The notes under the pieces are model-generated. The model did no database searches. It had not been told where the DNA came from and was given only the letters and a program-made list of their open reading frames with translations. From NCBI GenBank assembly GCA_025201375.1, contig JAIWZP010000021.1, forward strand, positions 434,001 to 498,000: 64,000 nucleotides of DNA. Direction: 5' to 3'. The translations under genes and the position numbers were made by a program. The DNA comes from Gongronella butleri. Taxonomy: Eukaryota; Mucoromycota; Mucoromycetes; Mucorales; Cunninghamellaceae. Each line of letters opens with the position of its first letter. Positions within the stretch are counted from its first letter, which is position 1. This document shows positions 34,785 to 45,309 of the stretch, one piece after another.

Positions 34785-35559
34785 TTGGCGACTAGTTTAA
34801 AAAAGAGACGGCTCGCCTTTACAACACGTATTATCCCATTGAGATCGACAAGAGCATGCCATTTGACGAGAAAGTGCCTCACATGATCAAGTGGTGGAAG
34901 CAGGCGCACGAGATCCTGGTCGCCCAGAATCTGACGCGTCAAGGTAAAAAAATTTTGGGGGGGGGTTTTCGCGCGCGCGCATGACACGACACGTCATTGG
35001 GCACGGAAAATCTCACGAGTTGCACATCTGCCACTTTTTTTTTTAATTTGGGAGTATAGACATTCAAAACATGGTTTCTCAAGTCAACATTGAGCTGCGC
35101 CCAACGTTGGCCGAGGTGCTGGCTCGATGCTGCGAGACGCAGGTGCCGTTCCTTGTGTTTTCGGCAGGCATCCGCGACATCATTGAGGAGATTCTCAAGA
35201 AAAAGGACCTGCTTTTCGACAATATGCACATTGTGTCCAATCGCATGAAATTCAACGACCAAGGCGTGTGCGACGGCTTCAATGACCCGCTCATCCACGT
35301 GTTCAACAAGTCCGAATTCCAGCTCGAGACCACGCCTTATTTCCCGCTCATCAAGGACCGCGGCAACGTCATTCTCGTGGGCGACTCACTCGGCGACCTG
35401 CAGATGAGCCAGGGCGTCAAGCACGACCTTTGCCTCAACATTGGCTTTTTGAACCACGACATTGAGCACCTGGAGCCCCGCTACTTGCAGGCCTTTGACA
35501 TTGTCATTGAGGGCGACGCCAACATGAACCCCATCTTGGAAATCTTGCAACACATCTAA
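34223..35559 (+). CDS. Cytosolic pyrimidine 5'-nucleotidase, UMPH-1/NT5C3 type (296 aa, 5 exons)
   Basis: HAD-superfamily phosphatase that dephosphorylates pyrimidine nucleoside monophosphates in the cytosol. Exons 34223-34241, 34383-34493, 34571-34683, 34796-34943 and 35060-35559 join in frame (891 nt); the family usually has about 290-330 residues. Motif I with the nucleophile and acid/base is CDFDMTMSRHW (both Asp present). The cap contains PIEIDKSMPFDEKVPHMIKWW, typical of NT5C3. Motif II is PFLVFSAGIRDIIEEIL (Ser), motif III KDRGNVILVGDSLGD with the basic residue and the acidic pair. The start is a very short first exon of 19 nt after a T-rich leader. The third intron contains a run of about 45 T (34738-34783). 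Confidence 0.93.
34738..34783 (+). repeat. Long T homopolymer in an intron of the 5'-nucleotidase gene
   Basis: An uninterrupted run of about 45 T directly precedes the acceptor region of intron 3. It is the longest of many A or T runs placed just inside introns in this window. Confidence 0.9.
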
Positions 35560-36155
35560 GTCTCATTGTCTTTTTTAAGCTCGTCTTCCCTCGTCCCTCC
35601 CACCTCGCTCCTTGTACATTGATTGAATTACATCCCCCTCTCTCTCCCCCATCTCTTTTACCCGTCTCTCGCTTTTTTTTTTTTTTCTTCGTCACCTCTT
35701 GTCATTTTCGTGTTCTTTCTTCATTTTTAGATTCATGCAAAGAAAAAAATTAATAAAAAGTGCCATTGAGCGCGTTCTTGGTGATATTCTTGATTGTGTC
35801 TTTGGACCAGGCTATCGTACAACCCATTTTTGTCCTTTTTTTTTCATCCGGGGGCGCGGCATGTGTGTTGTCGGGGCGAACCTCGTGGCCTTTTGCATTT
35901 CATTGTTCCTGGTCAGGGAGCACAAGTGGTAATTGAAAGCCCGCAAAGCCAGGGCACACCAATTGAGGGGCACAATTCATGCCTTTTACTTTTTTTGTTC
36001 TCAGGTTCACATTTGTTGCTCTTTCTTCCACCTTTTTTTTTTTTTTTTTTTTTCCTTGTCTTTGCGTTCTCCACTTTCGTTTTGCCCTTTTTCTCTTGAT
36101 CGCCTCCCCCTTCCCCCCCTTTTCGCTCGTTCCTGTTCCCGTCCACCACACTCAT

Positions 36156-37392
36156 ATGGACCAACGCAAGGGAGGTGTCAAGTTAGATCTGGCTGTGGAG
36201 AACGACTGCCTAATAATGTTTGGCTCAGCCGTCGAGTCGGCGGGCTGCACGCTCCGTGGAGTCGTGCGACTCTCGGTGGCGCATACGATCAAAATCAAGT
36301 CGCTCAGTGTGCGATTCATGGGAAGAGCCATGCTGACCTATTGCGACAGTAAGTGGGAAAAGGGTCCTAGCGCAATATTTTCTTGATTTAGTCCATTTTT
36401 TTTCGATTTCTGACTAATTTCGATCCGCACTTTTCTATTTTTTTTTAGGTTTGGGCAACAGCTCTGAGCGGCTTTATCAGCATGAGGAGCAGGCGGTGCT
36501 TGATGAACGTGTGGTATGTCTTGAGAAACAATCGAAGCTGCATGTGGTGGAAGCGGGTGTTCACACGTACCAATTTGAATTTGCGGTGTGTGGGAATCTC
36601 CCCGAGACGACGCATGTGGCCAATTTCATCCAGGTGGAGTACAAACTCAAGGCGTTGCTGGAGCGGCCAGCGTTTATACCCAACATTTCCACGCGGCAAG
36701 CCATCCACCTTGCGCGGCAATTGTATTCGCCCTTTTCGCCGGAATTCATGGAGCCTGTGCAGATGATCAAGCGCCACGATGACCTGGAAGCGCGTGTCAC
36801 GCTGCCCACGAAGATTTACGCGTACGGGGACACTATTGATATGACCATTGAGCTGTTTGCACAGAATCCAGCCATCCGTCCCACAGTGCTCACGTGCAAC
36901 CTCAAGGAATATGTGATCATTGGCCACGACGTGGATGACGAGGACAATGCGAGACACGGCAGGCACCTGTACTCGAACCGGATCACGCAATTCACGCGCA
37001 GCCAGCATGACGCGTCGTGGACAAAGCAACTCGCGATCCCTGTGCCCTCGAGCCGCAATCAGATGCACTGCGACATGGACAATGACCGCGTCAAGGTCCG
37101 CCACAAGTTCAAACTCATATTTGACTTTATCGACACGCAATCCGGAATTGTCAAGCAAATGCGCATCGCGATCCCCATCACCATGTGCGCACTCTCACTC
37201 AACACACACGAGCTGCCTGCCTATGAGTCCGCGGCACAAGACATTGCCTACGATGCGGATCCGTCGTCCGTCATTCGCGATCTCCGTCAGGTGGACGTCC
37301 AGCGCCCACAAAATATGGGTCTCCCCGCGTACAACGACCTCGACCGCCTGCCACCCACATACGACGATCTACCCTCGGCAATGGCTTGTTAA
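36156..37392 (+). CDS. Arrestin-like trafficking adaptor (378 aa, 2 exons)
   Basis: Probable alpha-arrestin (ART family) that links a ubiquitin ligase to plasma-membrane cargo. Exons 36156-36348 and 36449-37392 join in frame (1137 nt). The arrestin N-domain opens with VKLDLAVENDCLIMFGSAVE and TLRGVVRLSVAHTIKIKSL, followed by HTYQFEFAVCGNLPETT, the usual strand before the polar core. The arrestin C-domain includes RHDDLEARVTLPTKIYAYGD and FDFIDTQSGIVKQMRIAIPI. The tail has LPAYES, LPAYNDL and LPPTYDDLP; the last is a canonical PPxY ligand for Rsp5/Nedd4 WW domains. These motifs support the adaptor role. It is shorter than most yeast ARTs. The arrestin C-domain and the ligase motif are both complete. 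Confidence 0.88.
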
Positions 37393-38092
37393 GGCATGCG
37401 CGCAATGGCCAATGTCTCATCCTCTCTCCCGGCTCGCCTTTTTTTTTTTTCTTGCATCTTGTCACATTCCTATTTTTAATCCCCATTTGACTCATTTGTA
37501 GTATTATTTTCACTCTCCCAATGTAAAAGCAGGTTGATTCCTCGTTCATTCTACACAAATCGCGACTTTTCAAGACATGGGAGAAAAGGTGGGGGGCAAT
37601 TGGTGTGGGTAGAATAGCTGTTGAATGAGATTCGGCGATGGAGATGATGGAGATGATGGTCACGCGCTGGTCCTTTATGCAAGACAGTACGACGGAAGCG
37701 AGCCGATGTCGTGTAACACAAAAAAAGCATTGCGACGTTGTCAAATCGAAAAAAAGGCGAAAATAACCTTACACGGCCGTGATGTAGGCACCATTACGCA
37801 TCAGCGGCACGTATTCGACACCATCTGAATGTTCACGGGAAAGGCGCGTTTGTCAATGGCGCAATCCTAGAGAGAAAGCATCAATTGAAAAGGACATCAA
37901 GGTCAAAAAAGGGTGTTTTAAGCAAAATGAGACTTTTCCGCAATAAAAAAATCAAGACTCATATAAGCTGGCCTGCTCCATTCACAATGGTTCGCCATTG
38001 AAGCAATCAAAGGCAGCTACTGATTCGAAATGAGCTTTGACCACATCTCTTTTTCTCCTTTTTCTTTCCAATTTTCGTCATTTTGCGTTCTC
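37393..38092. other. Intergenic, no gene seen
   Basis: The 700 bases between the arrestin stop and the first coiled-coil family gene contain the arrestin 3' UTR, an imperfect GATGGAGATGATG duplication near 37637-37656 and the T-rich leader of the next gene. Nothing else is recognisable. Confidence 0.5.
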
Positions 38093-38812
38093 ATGTCGCG
38101 TCATCCTCAGCTATTTCGCCCCAACTCGACGCTGAAGTCGGTCTTGTATCGCCTCGATGAGATGGACAACGCGCTTAACAGTGTCTGGCGTTCTCTCAGC
38201 GATTTGCGTCAAGAGCAGGCACGATTGAGTCAAATGCAGGACGATATCTTGGAACAGCTGCGCTACTTGCGTGGCACAAGCGCCACTGAAACGCAAGCTA
38301 CGCCATTGGAGTCTCCTTTGGCCGTGACGCCACCACTGGCACCCACCTACAACTGGGAAGAACAGCCCGCCGCGCAAGGTTTGCCCATTTTGAAGCAAGT
38401 CACAACCAAGAAAGATGCCTGCACCATGATCCGCGCGCTGATGGTGCGCCAGGACCTAAATCCAAGCGAAATTGAGGCGGTCTGGCAAAAGTTTCGACGC
38501 GGCTCTCGTGCTTTTTACGCGGAGTATATTGACAAGCGCAATGTGCCTCTCAACTTGACATTTGCAGCCCTTGATCTGTCGTTGCGTCGCGAAATGGCGG
38601 CCGGATTTGCGGAAAGCGTGTTGGAATCCCTTGGGTTGGACTTGGCGCCCGCGGGAACGTGGTTTGCAGAGAAGCTTATGATGTTACTTTGTGGCTGGCA
38701 TCGAAATTCATGGATCCGATATCTTGAAAAGTGGGCGGAACAACAAGGCAAACGCCTCGACACCAGCGACACTCTGCAGCAAGCCTTTCTCGACTGGTAC
38801 TATCGAAATTAG
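38093..38812 (+). CDS. Coiled-coil/LAPAG family protein A (239 aa, intronless)
   Basis: First of six paralogues with no domain I recognise. Start chosen at the ATG on 38093 because a pyrimidine tract precedes it; an earlier in-frame ATG at 38030 would only add translated T/C tract. Residues 14-60 form a coiled coil (VLYRLDEMDNALNSVWRSL, QARLSQMQDDILEQLRYL). A short Pro/Thr linker follows. The C-terminal domain spans residues about 105-225, with MIRALMVRQDLNPSEIEAVW, FYAEYIDKRNVPLNL, LGLDLAPAGTWFAEKLM and CGWHRNSWIRYLEKW. The phrase GLDLAPAG followed by a helix with an aromatic and a W is shared by the paralogues. It has the shortest linker of the set. Polyadenylation-like AATAAAAA lies at 38879. 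Function is unknown. Confidence 0.75.
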   Translation: MSRHPQLFRPNSTLKSVLYRLDEMDNALNSVWRSLSDLRQEQARLSQMQDDILEQLRYLRGTSATETQATPLESPLAVTPPLAPTYNWEEQPAAQGLPILKQVTTKKDACTMIRALMVRQDLNPSEIEAVWQKFRRGSRAFYAEYIDKRNVPLNLTFAALDLSLRREMAAGFAESVLESLGLDLAPAGTWFAEKLMMLLCGWHRNSWIRYLEKWAEQQGKRLDTSDTLQQAFLDWYYRN

Positions 38813-39322
38813 TTTACCTCGTCCACTCGCCGCTTGTCCCCCGTTTTTTTTTTTTCATCTTTTTGTGATGCATGACCAATAAAAACAAAGAAATGAAGCC
38901 ATTGAACCCTTCCATGGCGTGACATTCAGTTCATCTCGGTTTCTCGTGCCTTTTTGTCTTGAAAACGTGCTTTGCCACCCCAGAGGAGACAATGATCAAG
39001 GATTAAATAAGCATGATTGATTCAAAAAAGGGCTTGGTCCCCCTTTTTTTGAAAGTTTATCACCCTTGCCCCCTCATCTTTCTCTCCCCAATACCACCGC
39101 AGGGTCTACCTAACCAGCTGCAAGTGATCGCCATCGTCTGTGCGAAGCGGGAGCAAGTGGGGGATATTTTTGTGGGGCGAGCGCGAGAGTTGCGCTTCCG
39201 CGCGCCAAAAACGACCCATGGGAGCCGTCATTAAAACCCAGCTGTCAAGGGCAGGGACAATCAGCCTGCGCGCCAGGCAAGATCCACAGGGTCACACACG
39301 CAAATGAATTTCGTTGCATGCA

Positions 39323-39360
<38 letters not shown>

Positions 39361-39664
39361 CCCTTTTTTCGATTCCGGGCTGAATGATGCGAAGTTGCAG
39401 GGTGCACTTTAAAACCAGGAGGCGTCGATCTCCCTTGCATGGATCCCAAAAGGAGGAGCGTGATTCATATGAACACTTTTTGAAAAAAAAATCGCGTCAA
39501 ACGCCCCCGTTTTTCTGACGTTTTGCCACGATAAAGGGGGGCGACGGAGCGGGCTCCGTCTTGTTTTGGGCAATGACGCCAACAAAAACAAGGGCAGCCG
39601 CCTTTTTCTCGTTTTTTTTTCCCTTCGTTTTATCTTTTTTTTTTTTTTTTCTCACGAAAATTCC

Positions 39665-40636
39665 ATGGCTCGCGAATCTGATCAAAAAGTGGTGTGTGGT
39701 CCAATACCCAAGGAAAAAGTGGCGCGTCATCTGCTCAAGATGAAGCGCAAAGTAAGTGACATGCGGCAAATCCAGCGTCAGATGGGCAACAAGCAGATGG
39801 CCATTGTGCGCACGCAAAAGGATCTCATGTCCACGCAGCTGAAGATTCTCGAATTTTTCGATGAGACAATGGGCGCGATTCGCCAAGTGAACCAGTCCCT
39901 GAATGATCTGAAAACAACGGTGGGCAGCCTTGAAAGCGCGTCTTTTCAGGGCTGTTTCAGTGTATACCCTCAGGATCCGCCACAAGTGCAAGATCCTTCC
40001 TTTTTACAAGCCCTGATGCCTCTTCCTTTGCCTGCCGCGCTGCCAGACACGCCAACTTCGCCTGAAGAGCCGAGCCAAAGCGAAGATTTGCACATGAGCC
40101 CCCCAATTGAAGAGTACAGACCACCAGACCCTGGACTGCCGCAACCTCTGCGCGCGACAAGAGCCAATGTGTTGCCCACACTTGAAGTGTTGATGCGACG
40201 TCAAGGACTGAATCACACGGTGCCTGTGAACGACGTCAAGTATGATTTGCAGCATGCAAGTCGCATTGTTTATGCCGAGCACCTCAATCGTGGCGATTTG
40301 ACATTGAATATGTCGTGGCGCACCATGCATCAAAAATTCCAAAAGTCGGTGGTGAGGGACTTTGTTCAGCGCGCGCGGGACACTGTTGGCATCGATTTGG
40401 CGCCAGCAGGCACGCAATTCGTCAAGCGCATGGTTTCAGAGTTCCATAGTCAAGCGAGGACCAAGTGGCGTGGGCAAATACGCGATCGTCTTGGAAAGCT
40501 TCCAACAAATAGAGCATCTTGGTGGGAAGCGTGGCTGGACTTGCCCAATCAAGTCTCAGCGCACACATACACGACCGCCGTTCTGACAGCTCCACCTCCT
40601 CGCCAGTCCTCCACCACATCAGAAACCTCGCTTTGA
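39665..40636 (+). CDS. Coiled-coil/LAPAG family protein B (323 aa, intronless)
   Basis: Second paralogue. The ATG at 39665 directly follows a T tract. Residues 15-95 are a long predicted coiled coil (VARHLLKMKRKVSDMRQIQ, LMSTQLKILEFFDETMGAI). A Pro-rich linker (residues 105-170) follows. The conserved C-terminal domain runs from residue about 175 to 305: LEVLMRRQGLNHTVPVND, SRIVYAEHLNRGDLTLNMSW, VGIDLAPAGTQFVKRMV, KWRGQIRDRL and WWEAWLDLP. Compared with A, the motif GIDLAPAG is exact, and the terminal W-x-x-AWLD feature is complete. No transmembrane segment or signal peptide. Function unknown; the C-domain is probably globular and helical. Confidence 0.75.
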   Translation: MARESDQKVVCGPIPKEKVARHLLKMKRKVSDMRQIQRQMGNKQMAIVRTQKDLMSTQLKILEFFDETMGAIRQVNQSLNDLKTTVGSLESASFQGCFSVYPQDPPQVQDPSFLQALMPLPLPAALPDTPTSPEEPSQSEDLHMSPPIEEYRPPDPGLPQPLRATRANVLPTLEVLMRRQGLNHTVPVNDVKYDLQHASRIVYAEHLNRGDLTLNMSWRTMHQKFQKSVVRDFVQRARDTVGIDLAPAGTQFVKRMVSEFHSQARTKWRGQIRDRLGKLPTNRASWWEAWLDLPNQVSAHTYTTAVLTAPPPRQSSTTSETSL

Positions 40637-41267
40637 TCCCGTGCCTAGTTTTATCATTTTTCCATTGTTTTCATCCACTTCGTTCGTCAACACAACAGGT
40701 CATTGAATAAAAAAAAAATTCTGCTCGCATCCGGCCAAAGGAAAATAAGTTGCGGGGAGCTTTTCTAGTTTTTTTTTTCTTTTTTTTTCACTTTTTTTTT
40801 TCTTTGCCACGCGTAATATGACAAAAGGATTTTGTCCATTTTTTTTTTAAAACGGCCCTCACAACCCTCTGTTCATGGTCCCTTAATGCGTGGACCGACA
40901 AATTTCACTGGAAATAAACAACACTGAGTTTTCCTTGGACTTTTCATTTGAAACGATCCTCGTTGACGATCCAGACAAATGGGGATGATGCTTTTTATTT
41001 TTTTACGCGTCGCGTTGTCCATGGGCTACAATTCTTAAACCTTGTCTTTCAATGGAATATGGCTGCAACAGGTTCAAAAGTTGTCAATAGTTGTCCGTGA
41101 TTTCATCCATGAGGATGCTAGACCATTGGCCAGGCGATCACTTTTCTAATTTTTGACTCGCATACATATGGCAACTTGCCTAAATTTAGAAAAAAAAAAG
41201 AATAGACGTCTCACGCCTCTTGCTCCTTTTTTTTCTTTTTCTTCCATTGCTTTTCATCATTTGGTCA
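40637..41267. other. Intergenic, no gene seen
   Basis: Between family genes B and C there are several T runs (40770-40800, 40840-40848), an AATAAA-type signal near 40706 and the T-rich leader of gene C. No frame with coding character and no repeat from elsewhere in the window was recognised. Confidence 0.5.
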
Positions 41268-41756
41268 ATGGAACAACGTCAATCCTTGTCATCTCCGTTG
41301 CGGTCTTATTCATTGCATCATCGGGCACGTCGTTCTCGTTCAAATCGTTCTCCTTCGCGTGATCCGGAGTTCATGCGTCCTTCGACGCGTCATCCATCTG
41401 CTAGTCCTTCTCTCTCACGTCAATCATCGCGCCATTCATTCTACAGCCGCCGGCGGACGTCCAAGAAAAAAAGTACAAGATCACAATTGCTCAAGTTCAA
41501 GGCCATCATGCGCAGGGTGCGACGCGCGCAGCACCGCTTGGTTCGCCGTCAAAACGAAATCATGGCGACCATGCACGCCATGTTGGATGCCATGAAAAGG
41601 GTGGACCGGTCAGTGATTGAGGCGGTTGCCGATGTGAAGCGAGCCCTAAAATCCCGTGGCAGTGCGTCTTCAAAGGCAATGGTCAATAGTTCCGTGGCAA
41701 GACCTGATCGAGATGAATCGGCAGCCTCGTCCAACTTTCAAGGCGATAGCGACTAG
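41268..41756 (+). CDS. Coiled-coil family protein C, C-terminal domain absent (162 aa)
   Basis: Third paralogue, N-terminal type only. A Ser/Arg-rich opening (residues 1-70, many RS, SR and SP pairs) leads into a coiled coil at about residues 75-135 (KFKAIMRRVRRAQHRLV, NEIMATMHAMLDAMKRVD, VADVKRALKS), which aligns with those of D and E. The protein then ends in a short Ser/Asp tail, so the conserved LAPAG domain is missing. No remnant of that domain is visible in the 225 bases before gene D. It may be a natural coiled-coil-only member able to dimerise with its neighbours, or a truncated duplicate. The start follows a T/C tract. Confidence 0.65.
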   Translation: MEQRQSLSSPLRSYSLHHRARRSRSNRSPSRDPEFMRPSTRHPSASPSLSRQSSRHSFYSRRRTSKKKSTRSQLLKFKAIMRRVRRAQHRLVRRQNEIMATMHAMLDAMKRVDRSVIEAVADVKRALKSRGSASSKAMVNSSVARPDRDESAASSNFQGDSD

Positions 41757-41982
41757 TCATTGCAAGGTGGTGGTGGATTCGGAATCTGCTTGAAATAATA
41801 AAAAAGAATCATTTTCGATGCGTTTTATCAATTTGGCATCGGTGGGGTCGATTGCATTTGTGTGGTGCATCTGTCATTGGCCGGCGTGTGGCCATTCATC
41901 ATAATGGGGTGCCAAAAAAAAAAAAAAAGGTCGCCACTGTCAACTTTCTTTTCGCTCTTTCTTCCACAATTTTTTTTACATC

Positions 41983-43140
41983 ATGTCTTTTTATCGAGCA
42001 CAGCGCCGTCCATCTTCCCAATTTTCGTTGCCTGTTCATGGCTCAATGCGCCACGAGACGCGTCATGCGTCTCGCAATCCTCGTTTGCCACAGCGCAAGC
42101 CATCGTCTCCAGCTCTTTCCCTGCCGCACCATTCTTCACACGCATCTAGGTCTCGCTCGGCACGTCATCCATCACCAATCCGCTCTGCTTATTTTCCACA
42201 ACAGTCTGATGGACACACGGAGACTCATGACTCGTTCCCGCGGCACTTGGCGCATCGTAGCCGTCGGTCGTCTCAAGATAAAAAGGTCAAACGTCAATTG
42301 CGCAGCCTGGAGAAAAGGATGCGCGTCATTCTTTCGCAACAACAACAAATGTCGCTCATCTTTGAAGAAATGGCACACAATATGAGCGCGTCAATGGAAG
42401 CTGTGGACCGTGTTGAGCAAATGGTGGCCAGTATGCGTGAACATGTGTGTTTGGGCGTGGAATCGGATGCTCTTGCTACACCAGGTGCCAATCAAGTCCC
42501 ATCTTATTCTCATGCGATCCCGGCTGCGACAGGTGCCCAAAATGATGAACTTGCGCCATCAGCCACGCCCGACAATCGATTGCCATCATCGTTTACAATG
42601 CGCACAAAGCGTGACGGCGTGGCTCTAATCAAGGAATTGATGGTGCGGCAAGACATTCCCTTGTTGGTGTTTGAAGAAGTGTGGAATGATTTGCGACAAA
42701 TTGGCCAATGTCTCTACGCGGATGCACTCTGTCGTGGTGACATCGCCCTCAATACCAACTTGCGCTACATGAATCCCACCCTGCTCTCGAGTCTCTTAGA
42801 CACGTACGTGCATCGTGCGGCCGTGATCATCGGTATCGACCTGTCGCCGTGCCACCCCTGGTTCACAAAGCAGCTCTTGGGTCACTTCTGTGCTGATCGG
42901 CGCCGCATTTGGCACAAAAAAATCATCTCTCAGCTCGACGACGCGCCCAGAAATCATGATGACTGGGTCCAAGCGTGGCTTGCTTCTCAATTGACCCCGC
43001 ACGCTCAGTACGGCACGCAGGCAATGCTCGAAAGCCTGCGCACGCGTCGTGCCACGCGATCAAACACGCATTTGACATCTTCTCCTCCTGAGATGCAAAC
43101 AACGCCAGTCGCCGGTCCGTCGCAAATCAACTCAAATTGA
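41983..43140 (+). CDS. Coiled-coil/LAPAG family protein D (385 aa, intronless)
   Basis: Fourth paralogue. Residues 1-95 are basic and Ser/His/Arg-rich. The coiled coil covers about residues 97-155 (KVKRQLRSLEKRMRVILSQQ, MSASMEAVDRVEQMVASM). A loose linker follows. The C-terminal domain is at residues 205-335: ALIKELMVRQDIPLLVFEEV, WNDLRQIGQCLYADALCRGD, GIDLSPCHPWFTKQLLGHFC, ADRRRIWHKKIISQL and DDWVQAWLASQ. The LAPAG phrase is changed to LSPCHP, but the flanking pattern is intact. A 50-residue Ser/Thr tail ends the protein. The start at 41983 follows the usual T tract. Confidence 0.75.
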   Translation: MSFYRAQRRPSSQFSLPVHGSMRHETRHASRNPRLPQRKPSSPALSLPHHSSHASRSRSARHPSPIRSAYFPQQSDGHTETHDSFPRHLAHRSRRSSQDKKVKRQLRSLEKRMRVILSQQQQMSLIFEEMAHNMSASMEAVDRVEQMVASMREHVCLGVESDALATPGANQVPSYSHAIPAATGAQNDELAPSATPDNRLPSSFTMRTKRDGVALIKELMVRQDIPLLVFEEVWNDLRQIGQCLYADALCRGDIALNTNLRYMNPTLLSSLLDTYVHRAAVIIGIDLSPCHPWFTKQLLGHFCADRRRIWHKKIISQLDDAPRNHDDWVQAWLASQLTPHAQYGTQAMLESLRTRRATRSNTHLTSSPPEMQTTPVAGPSQINSN

Positions 43141-43469
43141 CCACATTTCCGCTCACTCGCTCGTTCGCTCCTCTTTGTGGCAAAATTTTACATGCATGGC
43201 CACCTCCTTTTCCTTTGCCCAAATCATTGAATCCTTGAATCGACTCACTTGAATTAGCCCAAATAAAAAAAAACGTTGTTGCCGCAGATTTCAAGAAAGA
43301 AATGAGAAAGCGGGAGAGGACGCATATCAAGGCATCAATGTGTAGTGTCATTCATATTGTGTGATTCGTCAGCAGACACTAATTTTTTTTCAAAGGCTAA
43401 AAAAGAGGGAGCTCCCTTTTTTACCCCTTTCTTTCTCATTGTCCATCTTTTTTTTTTCTTTTTGGCCCA
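43141..43469. other. Intergenic, no gene seen
   Basis: This 329-bp gap between family genes D and E holds an AATAAAAAAAA-type signal near 43263 and the T-rich leader of gene E (43446-43459). Nothing else is recognisable. Confidence 0.5.
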
Positions 43470-44684
43470 ATGTCTTCATGTCGGTCGCATCGCCTTCACG
43501 CGGTGGAATCTGACCGCCATTTGCAATCCTCGCACTCAAATCGGCGCCATCGAGTCAAGAAAAATAGCACAAAGCGCCGCATTCGCAATCTGAAGCGCGA
43601 ACTCAAGGCGACCATGCATAGTCAGCACGAAATGATCGAGGAGCAGCACAGCATTGTTGCGGCTCAAAGCGAGATCTTGGACATGGTTCAGCACGTCGAC
43701 AAGGTGTTGAAAGATGCGCGTGCGGGTCTGGCGGCTTCCTTGCAATCTCAAAACGCGCATTCAAGCCGCTTCTCTGCCGACTCGTCGCGCCCTTTGGCTG
43801 CCACCATGGACAACAACGACACGACGGCAATGGATCAACCTCAAATTTCCATGACCATGGGCAACAATGACTTTCCAGCAGCAGCAGAGCCCGGTTTTTT
43901 CCCATCCTATGGCATCTATTGTAAAAAACACGCCTTGCCAACCATTCACGAGCTCATGAAACAGCAAGGATTCAACATGGAATTGGGTGATTTCGTCTGG
44001 AATGACCTGCGCGTTGCCTGTCGCACGATTTATTACGATTTTCTCAACCGAGGCGTGGTGACGATTGACATCAAGTGGTGCAACATTGACGAAGCGATTC
44101 GCCAAGAAATGGTCACGATGATGATGCTGAAGGTGCAAGAAAATGTCGATCTGGACTTGGCGCCGGCAGGCGTGAAATTTTCGCGGTATATGATGCGCAT
44201 GCTCTGTTTCACCAGTCGTCGCACCTGGTACAGAGTTTTGTCACAAAATCTCCACAACACGAGCGCGCTGAACAGCGACGACTGGCTCCAGGCCTGGCGA
44301 GACAGACCACCACGCATCGATCCTGAGCTGTATCAGACACTGTCGTCATCATCATTGGCCGCGCCTTCCTCTTTTTCGCGCAACCTTGAGCACACCACCA
44401 TCACACAACCGCAGCACTCTCAGCAGCAACACTTTTATGACATTGACGACGACGACTCGGATGCTGCGTCCCATCACAATGACGACGATAACAACAACAC
44501 AAATCAACAACAACCCCACCACGACAACGACTCGAATTGGTGGTCTTATACTGACCATTTGGCTCCATTTTACGAGAGCCACAAGCAGCAGTCAGTCAAC
44601 AACGATGACATGATGTCCACGTCCCACCTTCTGTCCAATGCCTCCAACAAAGAGTCTGATTTCTCGTCCACTGACTGGCTCTGA
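43470..44684 (+). CDS. Coiled-coil/LAPAG family protein E (404 aa, intronless)
   Basis: Fifth paralogue. A basic His/Arg/Ser-rich start (residues 1-35) precedes a coiled coil at about residues 36-95 (RRIRNLKRELKATMHSQHEM, ILDMVQHVDKVLKDARAGL). The C-terminal domain occupies residues about 150-280: TIHELMKQQGFNMELGDFVW, CRTIYYDFLNRGVVTIDIKW, VDLDLAPAGVKFSRYMMRM, RRTWYRVLSQNL and SDDWLQAWRDRP. It is followed by a 120-residue acidic, Asn/Gln/His-rich disordered tail unique to this member. The W-N-D-L-R helix of this copy matches D closely, so D and E may be the most recent pair. Function unknown. Confidence 0.75.
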   Translation: MSSCRSHRLHAVESDRHLQSSHSNRRHRVKKNSTKRRIRNLKRELKATMHSQHEMIEEQHSIVAAQSEILDMVQHVDKVLKDARAGLAASLQSQNAHSSRFSADSSRPLAATMDNNDTTAMDQPQISMTMGNNDFPAAAEPGFFPSYGIYCKKHALPTIHELMKQQGFNMELGDFVWNDLRVACRTIYYDFLNRGVVTIDIKWCNIDEAIRQEMVTMMMLKVQENVDLDLAPAGVKFSRYMMRMLCFTSRRTWYRVLSQNLHNTSALNSDDWLQAWRDRPPRIDPELYQTLSSSSLAAPSSFSRNLEHTTITQPQHSQQQHFYDIDDDDSDAASHHNDDDNNNTNQQQPHHDNDSNWWSYTDHLAPFYESHKQQSVNNDDMMSTSHLLSNASNKESDFSSTDWL

Positions 44685-45309
44685 TCATACGATGCGCGGC
44701 GGCTTGCGCTTACGTCTTTGCACTCTTGCTGCATCATCAATTCTTTTTCGCTGTTTTCTGTCATCTTGCTTGGTTCGCTTGGGTGGTGCCTTTTTTCTAC
44801 TACTATTCATGTATCATTTTCTTGCTGCCTCTTTTTCGTCGGCTTAAAAATTTACTGTAATTGTGCAGCGTTCATCAATACGTACGTATGATACAGCAAT
44901 AAAAAAAAATAAAGAACTTTCTTTGGCATGCGCGACTGCACATACTGTACCGGTAGCATGAAAATATTTTATCATACAGTACTATATGAACAACCTTGCT
45001 TCTTCTTGCGAATTGCTACAGTATGATATCATACTGTAGTACCGTATCTTGCATTTCACAGTACGTATTTGTATCTGCGCTGCCGCCGCCCATCATGCAG
45101 CTGCTTGATCATCATCGCTTGTTGCTTGTCATTTCGGTACTAATAATTAAGGCAGTACAGTAGTATGATGCTTTTAACACGCTCAGCATCAGAACGAGAC
45201 AAGACAAGCGGATGATGGGATGACACAACAGCTTTTTTGCTGATTTATTTTTTAGACCACGCGCTATTACAGTACGGTACAATAATAATGCTCAAATTAT
45301 AGGTCTTAG

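Noticed and set aside
34673..34987. Lys-rich minus-strand frame over the T45 run
   Set aside because: It is the homopolymer translated as poly-Lys, antisense to nucleotidase exons.
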